Shown here piece after piece: positions 44,268-52,990 of a stretch of 64,000 bases of DNA. The stretch comes from Caldimonas mangrovi (GTDB lineage Bacteria; Pseudomonadota; Gammaproteobacteria; Burkholderiales; Burkholderiaceae_C): contig NZ_JAMKFE010000003.1 in assembly GCF_023721835.1 (NCBI RefSeq), positions 310,001 to 374,000 on the forward strand, written 5' to 3'. The translations under genes and the position numbers were made by a program. Within the stretch, counting starts at the first letter, position 1. Every line of letters begins with the position of its first letter. The notes below the pieces were generated by a model, which did not search any database, was not told the origin of the DNA, and saw nothing but the letters and a program-made list of their open reading frames with translations.

Positions 44268-46082
44268 TCAGCCGGCCAGCGGCTGCGTGCGCTCCACGAG
44301 CCAGGCCAGCGCCTCGCCGCCGACCAGCGGTGCCACCCTCTCTCTCACCGTTGCGTGGTACCCATCCAACCACGCCACCTCGTCGGCCCGCAACAGCGTC
44401 CGCTCCACGCACCGCGTGTCGATCGGGCACAGCGTCAGCGTCTCGAACCCGAGGTACTCGCCGAACTCGGTGTGGAGCGCCGGCACATTGAGCGCGAGGT
44501 TCTCGATCCGCACGCCCCACTGCCCCGGCCGGTACAGCCCCGGCTCGATCGAGGTCACCATCCCGGGCTCCATCGCCGTGTGAGGCTCCGGCGCCGCGTG
44601 ATACGAGATCACTTGCGGCCCTTCATGCACGTTGAGGAAGTAGCCGACGCCATGCCCGGTGCCATGACCGTAATCCAGCCCGTGCTCCCACAAAGGCGCC
44701 CGCGCGATCGCGTCGATCAGCGGTGAGCGCAGGCCGCGCGGAAAGCGCGCACGCGACAAGGCGATCATCGCCTTCAGCACCAGCGTGAAGTCCCGCCGTT
44801 GTGCCGCGCTCGGCATGCCGACCGGCACCACCCGTGTGATGTCGGTGGTGCCGCCCAGGTACTGCCCGCCGGAGTCGATCAGCAGCAGTCCGTCGCCTTC
44901 GATCACCGCATGCGAAGCGGGTGTGGCGCGGTAGTGCGGCATCGCGCCGTTGGCATTGAACCCGGCTATGGTCGAGAAGCTAGGGCTCACGTAGCCCGGC
45001 CGTTGTGCCCGGGCCGCGGTGATGCGCTCGTCGACGTCCAGCTCGGTCAGCCGCTCGCCGCGTTGCAGCGCCTGCTCGAAGGCGGCGAAGAACGCCGCCA
45101 GCGCCGCGCCGTCCTGCGCCATCGTCGCGCGGATGTGCTCGGCTTCGGCGTGCGTCTTGCGGGACTTGGCGAACGTGGTCGGATTCACGGCCTCGACCAC
45201 CCGCACTGCGGCAGGCACCGCCTGCCGCAAACCGAGCGTGATGCGGCGCGGATCGAGCAGCAGCGTGCCTTGAAGCTGTTGCAAGCGCAGCCGTGCCTGC
45301 TCATACGGCGAGAGGCGCACGCCGTCGCGGCCCAGCGCCTCGCGCACCGAGGGCGGCACCTTGGCCTCCTGCAAGAACAGCGTGGCCTCGTCGAGCCCGA
45401 CCAGGGCGTGCGCGACGAACACCGGGTTGTAGGAAACGTCTGCTCCGCGCAGGTTGAACAGCCAGGCGATGTCATCGAGCGTGGAGATCAGGTGCCACTG
45501 CGCGCCTTCGCTCCGCATCGCCTCGCGCAACGACGCGAGCTTGTCCGCCCGCGACAGCGGCGCATGCGGCGGCAGGTGTTCGCGCACCGGCGGCGCGGGC
45601 AGCCCCGGTCGTTCGGGCCACACCTCGTCGAGCAGGTCGAGGTCGGTGCGCAACCGCACCCCTTTGGCGTCCAGCGCTCCCTGGAGCGCACGTGCGGCGG
45701 CCAGCCCGAGCACCTGGCCGTCGACGCCGACCAACTGGCCCGGTGGCAGGTTGGCGGCCAACCAGTCGACGTGCAGCAAACTGTTGCCGGCGGGGATCTT
45801 CATCAGCTCGATCCCGCTGCCGGCGAGTTCGGCTTCGGCCTGCACCCAGTAGCGGCTGTCGGCCCACAGGCCGGCGAACTGCGGCGTGACGACCAGCGTG
45901 GCCATCGAGCCGGTGAACCCGCTCAGCCATTCGCGCGCCTTCCAGCGCTCGGGCAAGTACTCGGACAGATGCGGGTCGGCCGACGGCACCAGCCAGGCGG
46001 ACAGGCCGTGGCGTTGCAGGGCGGCACGCAACGCGGCAAGGCGTTGCCGGACGGCGGCGGGGCGGGCTTCGAGGGTGTCCAT
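44268..46082 (-). CDS. Xaa-Pro aminopeptidase, long M24B type
   Basis: 604 residues: two creatinase-like N-terminal domains and a C-terminal pita-bread metallopeptidase. Expected metal ligands are visible in LLIDSGGQYLGGTTDITR (two Asp), GHGTGHGVGYFLNVHEGP (His), and two Glu in TSIEPGLY and RIENLAL. It removes N-terminal residues before proline. It is longer than PepP (about 440) and resembles the eukaryote-like APP1 type. The 291 bases upstream are shared with corA. Confidence 0.92.
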   Translation of the reverse strand: MDTLEARPAAVRQRLAALRAALQRHGLSAWLVPSADPHLSEYLPERWKAREWLSGFTGSMATLVVTPQFAGLWADSRYWVQAEAELAGSGIELMKIPAGNSLLHVDWLAANLPPGQLVGVDGQVLGLAAARALQGALDAKGVRLRTDLDLLDEVWPERPGLPAPPVREHLPPHAPLSRADKLASLREAMRSEGAQWHLISTLDDIAWLFNLRGADVSYNPVFVAHALVGLDEATLFLQEAKVPPSVREALGRDGVRLSPYEQARLRLQQLQGTLLLDPRRITLGLRQAVPAAVRVVEAVNPTTFAKSRKTHAEAEHIRATMAQDGAALAAFFAAFEQALQRGERLTELDVDERITAARAQRPGYVSPSFSTIAGFNANGAMPHYRATPASHAVIEGDGLLLIDSGGQYLGGTTDITRVVPVGMPSAAQRRDFTLVLKAMIALSRARFPRGLRSPLIDAIARAPLWEHGLDYGHGTGHGVGYFLNVHEGPQVISYHAAPEPHTAMEPGMVTSIEPGLYRPGQWGVRIENLALNVPALHTEFGEYLGFETLTLCPIDTRCVERTLLRADEVAWLDGYHATVRERVAPLVGGEALAWLVERTQPLAG

Positions 46083-46168
46083 CGCGGTGTTGATCGGTGC
46101 AATGCAAACGATGACGCCAGCCTACTCCTTCCGGCCGCGCCCCGTGAGCCCTGGGGCCGGCGCACGGA

Positions 46169-46373
46169 TTGCTGTTCGTCACGGGGCGATGACATAATCC
46201 GCGGTTGTTTCGAATCCCGGAGACTTCCTTGGACAGTTGTCACCCTCGGTGACCGTCCGCTCCAGCCAGCGCAGTGGCGCAGCGGTCGGGGCGAGACGGT
46301 TCGTTCCCAACGCCCTGATCCGCAGATCCCAGCCGGCTGCATGCTCTTGCGGCCGGCCTTGGTTGGAGATTCC
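46169..46373 (+). promoter_or_regulatory. corA promoter and long structured leader
   Basis: TTGCTG (46169-46174) and CATAAT (46193-46198), spaced 18 bp, make a promoter that would give a leader of about 170 bases. In it GTCACC-ctc-GGTGAC (46239-46253) forms a hairpin extended by GGAC/GTCC, and GCCGGC repeats at 46332-46337 and 46352-46357 could pair just before the ribosome site TTGGAG. Long structured leaders are often regulatory for Mg transporters, but it does not match a motif I know. Confidence 0.4.
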
Positions 46374-47336
46374 ATGCTCAACGTCTTCACGCTGTCCAAC
46401 GGACGGCTCTACCAGGAAGAGATCGACCGCCCCGAATCGCTGGCACGCGTGCAGCCGGTGTGGGTCGACCTGGAGTCGCCGACGCCCGAGGAGAAAGGCT
46501 GGATATCCGGCCGCTTCGGGCTGCAGATCCCCGAGGACGTGACCAGCGAAGACCTCGAGGAATCGGCCCGCTTCTACGAAGAAGACAACGGCGAGCTGCA
46601 CATCCGCTCCGACTTCCTGATCGAGGACGACGACGGCGCGCGCAACGTGCGCGCCGCGTTCATCCTGCGCGACAACGTGCTGTTCTCGATCCACAACGAG
46701 GACCTGCCGGTGTTCCGTCTGCTGCGCTTGCGCGGGCGGCGCATGCCGGGGCTGATCGAAGGCGCGAAAGACGTGCTGCTGAAGCTTTACGACATGGATG
46801 CGGAGTACTCGGCCGACTCGCTCGAAGGCATCTACGACGACCTCGAAGCGGTGAGCACGCGGGTGTTGAAGGCGGACGTCAGCGACACCGAAGCCGGCGA
46901 GGTGCTGGCCGCCATCGCGAGGTCGGAAGACTTGAACGGCCGCATCCGCCGCAACGTGATGGAAACGCGCCGAGCGGTGAGCTTCCTGATGCGCAGTCGG
47001 CTGCTGAACGCCGAGCAGTTCGAAGATGCACGCCAGATCATGCGCGACATCGACTCGCTCGACTCGCACACCGCTTTCCTGTTCGACAAGATCAACTTCC
47101 TGATGGACGCCACGGTCGGCTTCATCAACATCAATCAGAACAAGATCATCCGCATCTTCTCGGTGGCCAGCGTCGCGCTGCTGCCGCCGACGCTGATCGC
47201 CAGCGTCTACGGCATGAACTTCCAGCACATGCCCGAGCTGAGCTGGCGCTTCGGCTACCCGTTCTCGATCGCACTGATGGCCGTCTCGGTGATCGCGCCG
47301 TTCTGGTATTTCCGCCGCAAGGGCTGGCTGAAGTAG
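46374..47336 (+). CDS. corA: CorA-family magnesium/cobalt transporter
   Basis: 320 residues. A large cytoplasmic N-terminal domain is followed by two C-terminal membrane helices, the first ending in YGMNFQHMP with the GMN selectivity motif. The C-terminus is basic (RRKGWLK). CorA is a homopentameric channel taking up Mg(II), with Co(II) and Ni(II) as secondary ions. TTGGAG lies five bases before the ATG. Confidence 0.93.
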   Translation: MLNVFTLSNGRLYQEEIDRPESLARVQPVWVDLESPTPEEKGWISGRFGLQIPEDVTSEDLEESARFYEEDNGELHIRSDFLIEDDDGARNVRAAFILRDNVLFSIHNEDLPVFRLLRLRGRRMPGLIEGAKDVLLKLYDMDAEYSADSLEGIYDDLEAVSTRVLKADVSDTEAGEVLAAIARSEDLNGRIRRNVMETRRAVSFLMRSRLLNAEQFEDARQIMRDIDSLDSHTAFLFDKINFLMDATVGFININQNKIIRIFSVASVALLPPTLIASVYGMNFQHMPELSWRFGYPFSIALMAVSVIAPFWYFRRKGWLK

Positions 47337-47355
47337 CCCGCGGGCACGGCACAGC

Positions 47356-47823
47356 GTGAACGTCTTCCAGCGCATCTTCGCCGGCGAACTGCGCGCCAGC
47401 TTCGTCCATGAAGGCGAGCATTGTGTCGCCTTCATGGACATCCGCCCGATGAGCCGTGGCCATGTGCTCGTGGTGCCGCGCCAGGCGGTGCGCACGCTGG
47501 CGGAACTCGACGCCGCCACGCGCGACGACCTGTGGCAGCTGGCCTACCGCGTCGCCGCCGCTCAGCAGCGCGCGCTCGGCAGCCGGGCGCAGCACTTCCT
47601 CGTCAACGACGGCGAAGGCGCCAGCCAGACCGTGCCGCATGTGCATGTGCATGTCGTTCCGCGCTACGGCGGCGACACGTTGCGAGCGATCGGCGGCCTG
47701 CTGTGGCACCTGACGACGCTGGCGCTGCCGCGACCCGATACCGCGGGGTTCCGACGCAGGCTGGACGAGCAGGCAGCCGCGTTGCGGGGCGCGCTGGCAT
47801 CGATGCCCCCCGCAGCGCCCTGA
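47356..47823 (+). CDS. HIT-family protein
   Basis: 155 residues from a GTG start. The histidine triad HVHVHVVPR is complete, preceded by FMDIRPMSRGHVLVVPR. HIT proteins hydrolyse nucleoside phosphoramidates or dinucleotide polyphosphates. The C-terminus is extended by about 35 residues over the minimal domain. It follows corA by 19 bases and is probably cotranscribed. Exact substrate unknown. Confidence 0.88.
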   Translation: MNVFQRIFAGELRASFVHEGEHCVAFMDIRPMSRGHVLVVPRQAVRTLAELDAATRDDLWQLAYRVAAAQQRALGSRAQHFLVNDGEGASQTVPHVHVHVVPRYGGDTLRAIGGLLWHLTTLALPRPDTAGFRRRLDEQAAALRGALASMPPAAP

Positions 47824-47841
47824 GCTGCAGGCTGCCGATGC

Positions 47842-48825
47842 TCAGGCGCCGGCGGCGATGTGCTCGCCGAGCGACCTGCCGCTGAGCCACGCCCGCTCAG
47901 CACCTTGCGCGCCTTCTCGGGCGTGCCACGCATCTCCGCACGCGCCCAGCTGCAGTTCGGCGTTCCAGCCGTAAGGCGTTGTGTGCGGCAGCGCAACCTC
48001 GGCATGACGCCACAGTTGCGCCGCGGCGTATGAAGGGCGTGCGAGGCGCACCCCGACGGCGCGGGCAAAGGCATCCAGCAGCCGCTTCACGACGTCGGGC
48101 TCGCGCACGTCGAGGTTGTTCGCGCTCCAGTAGGCGTTCGCATGCAGCACCCAGCGCGTGCCGTCGAGGCGCGGCCGTCCCGGGCGTCGATCGTCGCGAC
48201 GGGCCCGCTGCAGCACGTCATCGGGACTGTGAAGCTCGTCGTCGCGGATCGGCAGCGCGACCGGCCAGGCGGCGGTGACGGTCCAGCAGGGCTCGCTTCT
48301 GACCGTGCGCATCGCGTCGGCCAGCGCCGGGTCGCCACCGAGCAGCGGGACGCTCTGCTCGGCGGGCATCGCCACGACGACGGCGTCGAAACTCAGGTCC
48401 AACCCGAACGGCGCCGCCTGGTGTGGCCGCAGCAACCAGTGCGGGCCGTCGCGTTCGAGGGCCGCGATCTCCAGGCTGCCGGCGAACAGCAGCCCGTCGG
48501 CCAGGCGTGCGGGGAGCGATTGCATCGTGGGCTGGGCGATCCAGCGCCCCGGCGCCGACGGGTCCGGCGCCAGCCATCCGGCGTCCGACCAGGCGCGCAA
48601 CTGCCCGGCGTAGCGTTCGGTGCCCGCGGCGAGCCACGGCAGCCCGTGGTCGAACGGGCCGGCCGGGCTGCGCAGCGTCGCGCAACGGCCGCCTGGCTCG
48701 GCGTGCCGGTCGAACAGCGTGACGGCGACGCCTGCCTCGTGCAGGGCGCGCGCGCAGGCCAGGCCGGCCAGCCCGGCACCGACGACGGCAATGCGACGTG
48801 TCGCGGACAGGGGGGCGGCGCTCAT
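47842..48825 (-). CDS. FAD/NAD(P)-binding amine-oxidase-type flavoprotein (RenE-like)
   Basis: 327 residues from the ATG at 48825. The N-terminal dinucleotide motif is VVGAGLAGLACARALHEAG, followed by FDRHAEPGGRCAT. The C-terminal ELQLGACGDAW and GAERAWLSGRSLGEHI are the flavin-contacting end. Proteins of this type are annotated as renalase-like oxidoreductases. Its start overlaps the SnoaL-like gene's stop (ATGA). It is the last gene of the flavoprotein/CFA operon and converges with the HIT gene. Confidence 0.82.
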   Translation of the reverse strand: MSAAPLSATRRIAVVGAGLAGLACARALHEAGVAVTLFDRHAEPGGRCATLRSPAGPFDHGLPWLAAGTERYAGQLRAWSDAGWLAPDPSAPGRWIAQPTMQSLPARLADGLLFAGSLEIAALERDGPHWLLRPHQAAPFGLDLSFDAVVVAMPAEQSVPLLGGDPALADAMRTVRSEPCWTVTAAWPVALPIRDDELHSPDDVLQRARRDDRRPGRPRLDGTRWVLHANAYWSANNLDVREPDVVKRLLDAFARAVGVRLARPSYAAAQLWRHAEVALPHTTPYGWNAELQLGACGDAWHAREGAQGAERAWLSGRSLGEHIAAGA

Positions 48826-49277
48826 GCCGACTGCACCTTGCGCCGGAGCCAGCGCATCAGGCCGCCAACGAGCGGCAGCTTCTCGTAGAACTCGCCGGCG
48901 GCATCCCAGTAGTCCCGATGGTCGGCAATGCGGCCGTCGGCATCGAGCACGAGATGCGACGTGCCGTGCACCGTCTGCACCTCGGCACGGCGGCGGAAGC
49001 GGAACCGGAAGTTCCAGGTCAGCACGCAGTTGCGATCCTGCGTCATGGCATGCGTCACCTCGAACCGAGGCTCGTCGAGGGTCGTGTACATGTGGGAATA
49101 GATGCGACGGACGGCATCGAGGCCCCGCACCTCGTTGAACGGGTCCTTGAAGCGGCAATCGGTCGTGTAGATCTCGCTGAGCCGGTCGAGCGCAGCAGGG
49201 GTCATGGTTTCGAAGAAGTGGACGAGCCGCGCGGCGTGCGGTTCGTGCTGGGCGGGCGCGGGTGCGGGGGCTTGCAT
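48822..49277 (-). CDS. SnoaL/NTF2-like protein
   Basis: 151 residues from the ATG at 49277 (a GTG at 49307 is possible). LVHFFETMTPAALDRLSEIYTTD and FKDPFNEVRGLDAVRRIYSHM match the nuclear-transport-factor-2-like cone fold common in small bacterial enzymes and binding proteins. It has no assigned activity. In related bacteria such a gene accompanies CFA synthase and flavoprotein genes in light or oxidative-stress regulons. It is preceded here by an SDR fragment. Confidence 0.8.
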   Translation of the reverse strand: MQAPAPAPAQHEPHAARLVHFFETMTPAALDRLSEIYTTDCRFKDPFNEVRGLDAVRRIYSHMYTTLDEPRFEVTHAMTQDRNCVLTWNFRFRFRRRAEVQTVHGTSHLVLDADGRIADHRDYWDAAGEFYEKLPLVGGLMRWLRRKVQSA

Positions 49278-49288
49278 GACGCGAGAGC

Positions 49289-49522
49289 TTAACTCCCTGT
49301 CGCCCACTTCACCGCGGCGAAGTACAGGCGATCATGCAGGTGTTGCAGCGCCTTCAATCCGAGCGTGAAACGCTTCGGGAAGTGGATCTCGAATTGGCCG
49401 TCCTCCCACCCACGCAGCATCTCTCGCGCGGCGTCGGACGGCCGCATCAAGGCAGGCAGGCGGAACCGGTTCTGGGCGGTCAGCGGGGTGGCGTCGAGCG
49501 CCGAACAACGGATGCCGAGCAT
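49289..49522 (-). pseudogene. Remnant of a short-chain dehydrogenase/reductase gene (C-terminal part)
   Basis: Only about 75 residues remain. They include ATPLTAQNRFRLPALM, then GQFEIHFPKRFTLGLKALQ and a C-terminal LYFAAVKWATG. This is the end of an SDR in which ATPLT follows the usual proline-glycine turn. The Rossmann nucleotide site and the catalytic Tyr-x-x-x-Lys are missing. The 5' part was replaced by the end of the CFA synthase gene, whose stop is at 49535, so a deletion probably joined the two. An ATG at 49522 is fortuitous. Confidence 0.75.
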
Positions 49523-49534
49523 GGCCTGGGCGAT

Positions 49535-50761
49535 TCAGGCGCGCAGCAGCGTGAACTGCATGACGCTGGTGTTGCGCTGTGCGAAGGCGGCCTCGCAGTA
49601 GGCGAGGTAGAACTCCCAGGTGCGCATGAAGCGGGTGTCGAAGCCGAGTTTGCGCACGCGCACGTCCTCGCTCAGAAAGCGCTCTCGCCAGCGGCGCAGC
49701 GTCTCGGCATAGTCGAAACCGAAGTCGAGTTCCTCGATCACCTGCAGACCCGCCACGCGCGCTTGCTGCCGGAAGGCCGACGGGCTGGGGAGCAAGCCGC
49801 CGGGAAAGATGTACTGCTGGATGAAGTCGGTCGACCTCACGTAGCGCTCGAACAGGTCGTCCCGGATCGTGATGGTTTGCAGGCAGGCCCGCCCGCCGGG
49901 CTTGAGCTGGCGCCGAAGCATCGCAAAGTAGCCGTCCCAGTACTCACGGCCGACCGCCTCGAACATCTCGATCGAGCAGACCGCGTCGTAGGGGCCGTCA
50001 TCGATGTCTCGATAGTCCTGCAGCCGCAGCTCGACGCGCGATGCCAGACCAGCCTGTTGCAATCGCGCGCGGCCGTAGGCGAGTTGCTCCGGCGACAGCG
50101 TCACGCCGACCACCTGCGCACCGAACTCGCGCGCCGCCATCTCGGCCAACCCGCCCCAGCCGCAGCCGATCTCCAGCAGGCGCTGGCCCGGCTGCACATT
50201 GCACTCGGTCAGCGCACGGTGGTTCTTGGCTCGCTGCGCGCCTTCCATCGGCTGCTGCAGGCCGCCGTCGAACCAGGCGCTCGAGTACGACATCGTGTCG
50301 TCCAGCCACAGCCGGTAGAACTCGTTGCCGAGGTCGTAGTGCGCATGAATGTTCTTCCGCGCCTGCCGTCTGGAATTGCGGTTCAGCAGGTGGCGCAGCC
50401 GATACAGTGCGCGACCCCACCAACTGCCGTAGACGACCGATTCGAACTCCTCGCGATTCATGATGAAGAGATCGAGCAGGGCCTTCAGGTCGGGCGACGT
50501 CCATTCGCTGTCGATATAGCTCTCGGCAAATCCGATGTCGCCCGCCTTCAGGGCGCGCGCACACACGCCCCAGCCGTGCAGGCGGATGGCCGCGCATGGC
50601 GCATCGCCGCTGCCGAAGCGAGCGCTGCTGCCGTCGGGCAACTGGACGTCGAGCGTGCCGTGTCGCAGCCTTCGCATCAGCTGAAACACCATGCGCGCAC
50701 TGCCGGGCGCAGAGTCGGGCAGCGGGGGACTGTCGAGCGAGAGGGTGGGGCTGTGATTCAT
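49535..50761 (-). CDS. cfa: Cyclopropane-fatty-acid-phospholipid synthase family methyltransferase
   Basis: 408 residues. The cofactor loop is LLEIGCGWGGLAEMA, preceded by NIHAHYDLGNEFYRLWLDDTMSYSSAWF and followed by YDAVCSIEMFEAVG and FIQQYIFPGG, all CFA-synthase hallmarks. It methylates double bonds of membrane lipids with S-adenosylmethionine. In alphaproteobacteria an enzyme of this family in a similar operon makes 11-methyl/furan fatty acids, so the product may not be a cyclopropane. The start overlaps the DUF1365 stop (ATGA). Confidence 0.9.
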   Translation of the reverse strand: MNHSPTLSLDSPPLPDSAPGSARMVFQLMRRLRHGTLDVQLPDGSSARFGSGDAPCAAIRLHGWGVCARALKAGDIGFAESYIDSEWTSPDLKALLDLFIMNREEFESVVYGSWWGRALYRLRHLLNRNSRRQARKNIHAHYDLGNEFYRLWLDDTMSYSSAWFDGGLQQPMEGAQRAKNHRALTECNVQPGQRLLEIGCGWGGLAEMAAREFGAQVVGVTLSPEQLAYGRARLQQAGLASRVELRLQDYRDIDDGPYDAVCSIEMFEAVGREYWDGYFAMLRRQLKPGGRACLQTITIRDDLFERYVRSTDFIQQYIFPGGLLPSPSAFRQQARVAGLQVIEELDFGFDYAETLRRWRERFLSEDVRVRKLGFDTRFMRTWEFYLAYCEAAFAQRNTSVMQFTLLRA

Positions 50762-51531
50762 CGCGAAACGAAGGCTCGAGGCGCCTTGGGCTTGCTGAAG
50801 AACGGCACGCGGCGCAGCCAGAGCCGGAGTGCCTGCCAGTGAATGCGAGCGATCAGGCCGAAGCTGGTGAGCGAAGTGCCCCACAACGCGTGCCGGATGC
50901 TGCTTGCGGTCAATGGCTGCAGCTCGCCGCTGACGCTGGTCTGCAGCAGCGGCCCGTGTGCATCGTCGTGGTCGATACGCACCACGGTGCGGTTCGGATG
51001 CACGGCAGCATCGGCGGCGGTACGCAAGAAGCGGAAGCGGTAGCGCCCCTCGACGCGGCAGAAGGGCGAGACGTGGAACATCTTCCGGGCCTCGAGCTCC
51101 ACGCCATAGACCAGGCGAGGGCCGCTCAGCAGATAGCAGTGCCGTTCGCCGAAGGTGTTGTTGACCTCGACGACGATCGCCGACAGCGAGCCGTCCGCCC
51201 GGTGGCAGTACCAGAAGCTGACGGGCTTGAAGGCGTAGCCGAGCAGGCGTGGATAGGTATGCAGCCACACTTCGCCGTCGGCGTCCGCCACGCCTTCGGC
51301 CTGCAAGAGCGATTCCAACCACGTGAGACTGTCGGCGCGTCCGTCGCCATGGTCGCGGTCGTGGAACGACAGCAGCCCGAAACGGTTGCGCGCGAGCGCC
51401 GGGCACGGGGTGCGGCGCAGCGTACGCATCGGCAGCATCAGGAAGGCGCTCGGGTAGGCGAAGGCATGCCGCACCGGCCGCAGCCGCGTGTGCCGCACCT
51501 GGCCGAAGCCGATCAGCGGCACGTCGGTCAT
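50758..51531 (-). CDS. DUF1365 family protein
   Basis: 257 residues from the ATG at 51531; the longer frame to 51642 reads through the operon gap. Family landmarks are GFGQVRHTRLRPVRHAFAY, RLLGYAFKPVSFWYC and VVEVNNTFGERHCYLL. The fold and reaction are unknown, but it nearly always sits between an FAD-dependent amine oxidase and a CFA synthase, so it probably acts on fatty acyl chains. Coupled to the CFA gene by overlap. Confidence 0.88.
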   Translation of the reverse strand: MTDVPLIGFGQVRHTRLRPVRHAFAYPSAFLMLPMRTLRRTPCPALARNRFGLLSFHDRDHGDGRADSLTWLESLLQAEGVADADGEVWLHTYPRLLGYAFKPVSFWYCHRADGSLSAIVVEVNNTFGERHCYLLSGPRLVYGVELEARKMFHVSPFCRVEGRYRFRFLRTAADAAVHPNRTVVRIDHDDAHGPLLQTSVSGELQPLTASSIRHALWGTSLTSFGLIARIHWQALRLWLRRVPFFSKPKAPRAFVSR

Positions 51532-51601
51532 GGGCGCGCCCTGGATGTCCGGCGTCCCTCTCTCAGAGAGAGAGTCCCCCCTTCGCAGAGCCGGGAGCGG
51601 C

Positions 51602-52924
51602 TCATGCGGCGTTCCGCCGAGACCGTGCTGCGCCGTCCGCATCGATGCGATCCAGCAGGCGACGGGCGGCGTCGAGCCCGGACTTCAACCCGTCCTCATG
51701 GAAGCCGTAGCCGGTCCAGGCCCCGCAGTACCAACTGCGCAACACGCCTTGCAGGCGCGGCACCTCCTGCTGCGCGCGGATGGCGTCGAGGTCGAACACC
51801 GGGTGTCGGTAGTCGAACTCGCCCAGCACGTCCTGAGGCCGCGGCTCGCGGGCCGGATTCAGGCTGACGATCACCGGCCGTTCGAACGGCAAGGGTTGCA
51901 GCCGGTTCAGCAGGTAGTGCAGGCAGACCGCGGTGCGCTCGCGCGAGTCGTCGAGCGCACGTTCGTAGTTCCAGGCTGCCCAGGCGCGGCGACGCTGCGG
52001 CAGCAAGCTGGTGTCGGTGTGCAGCACCGCGCGGTTCGGCTGGTAGCGAATGCGGCCCAGCACCGCGCGCTCCTCGTCGGTGGGGCGCTCGAGCAGCGCC
52101 AGCGCCTGGTCGGCATGGCAGGCGAACACCACGTCGTCGAAGTGCTCGGCGCCGCCGTCGGTGGCAACCTGCGCACCGGTGTCGTTGCCGGGCAGGTGCC
52201 GGCGCACCTGATGCACCGGCGTTGCCAGCCGGGCGTCGCCGACAAGCGCGAGCATCTTGTCGACGTAGTGGCGCGCGCCGCCGGTCACCGTGTACCACTG
52301 CGGCCGGTGGGCGATCTGGATCAGCCCGTGGTTGTGGCAGAACCGGATCATGGTCGCCACCGGAAAGCGCAGCATCTGGTCGGTCGGGCAGGACCAGATG
52401 CAGCCGAGCATCGGCAGGAAGTACCAGTCGCGGAACGCGGCGCCGAACCGGTGCCGCTGCAGGAAGTCGCCGATCGGCTCGTGCAGCTCGCTTTCTGCGT
52501 CGCGCAGTGCGATGCCCTGCGTCAGCCGGTTGAAGCGCAGCAGGTCGACCAGCAGCCGCCAGAAAGCAGGCCGCAGCAGGTTGCGCCGTTGCGCAAATAC
52601 CCCGCCGAGGTCGCTGCCGCTCCACTCCAGCCCGTGGCCCGGCACCTGCACCGAGAACGACATCTCGGACGGCGTGGTGTGGATGTCCAGTCCCTCGAAC
52701 AGGGCGACCAAGTTGGGGTAGGTACGGGGGTTGAAGACCAGGAAGCCGGTGTCGACACCGTGTGTGACCGGGCCGCGCGGACCGTCGAGCGTCACGTCCA
52801 CGGTGTGCGTGTGGCCGCCGAAGTACCGGCCGGCTTCGAACAGCGTGACGTCCGCATGCGGTTGAAGCCGCCAGGCGGCAGCCAGCCCCGAGATGCCCGA
52901 TCCGATGACCGCAATGCGACGCAT
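51602..52924 (-). CDS. FAD-dependent amine-oxidase-family oxidoreductase
   Basis: 440 residues from the ATG at 52924, preceded by GAGAGG. An ATG at 52951 lacks a ribosome site. The N-terminus IAVIGSGISGLAAAWRL binds FAD; FEAGRYFGGHTHTVDV and GVDTGFLVFNPRTYPNL are typical of this desaturase-like subgroup. The C-terminal CGAWTGYGFHEDGLKSGL closes the flavin site. First gene of the operon with DUF1365 and CFA synthase; likely a fatty acyl oxidoreductase. Confidence 0.88.
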   Translation of the reverse strand: MRRIAVIGSGISGLAAAWRLQPHADVTLFEAGRYFGGHTHTVDVTLDGPRGPVTHGVDTGFLVFNPRTYPNLVALFEGLDIHTTPSEMSFSVQVPGHGLEWSGSDLGGVFAQRRNLLRPAFWRLLVDLLRFNRLTQGIALRDAESELHEPIGDFLQRHRFGAAFRDWYFLPMLGCIWSCPTDQMLRFPVATMIRFCHNHGLIQIAHRPQWYTVTGGARHYVDKMLALVGDARLATPVHQVRRHLPGNDTGAQVATDGGAEHFDDVVFACHADQALALLERPTDEERAVLGRIRYQPNRAVLHTDTSLLPQRRRAWAAWNYERALDDSRERTAVCLHYLLNRLQPLPFERPVIVSLNPAREPRPQDVLGEFDYRHPVFDLDAIRAQQEVPRLQGVLRSWYCGAWTGYGFHEDGLKSGLDAARRLLDRIDADGAARSRRNAA

Positions 52925-52958
52925 CGGCCGCCTCTCAACCGCGGTCGCCATGCGGGCG

Positions 52959-52990
52959 AAAAAAAAGCGGCACCGTCAGTGCGGTGCCGC
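52959..52990 (-). terminator. Intrinsic terminator in the leader of the flavoprotein/CFA operon
   Basis: GCGGCACCG (52967-52975) and CGGTGCCGC (52982-52990) form a perfect 9-bp stem with a 6-base loop, and on the minus strand eight T follow (52966-52959). This is the best intrinsic terminator in the window. It lies only 35 bases before the flavoprotein start with no minus-strand gene upstream, so it is probably an attenuator. Confidence 0.75.
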
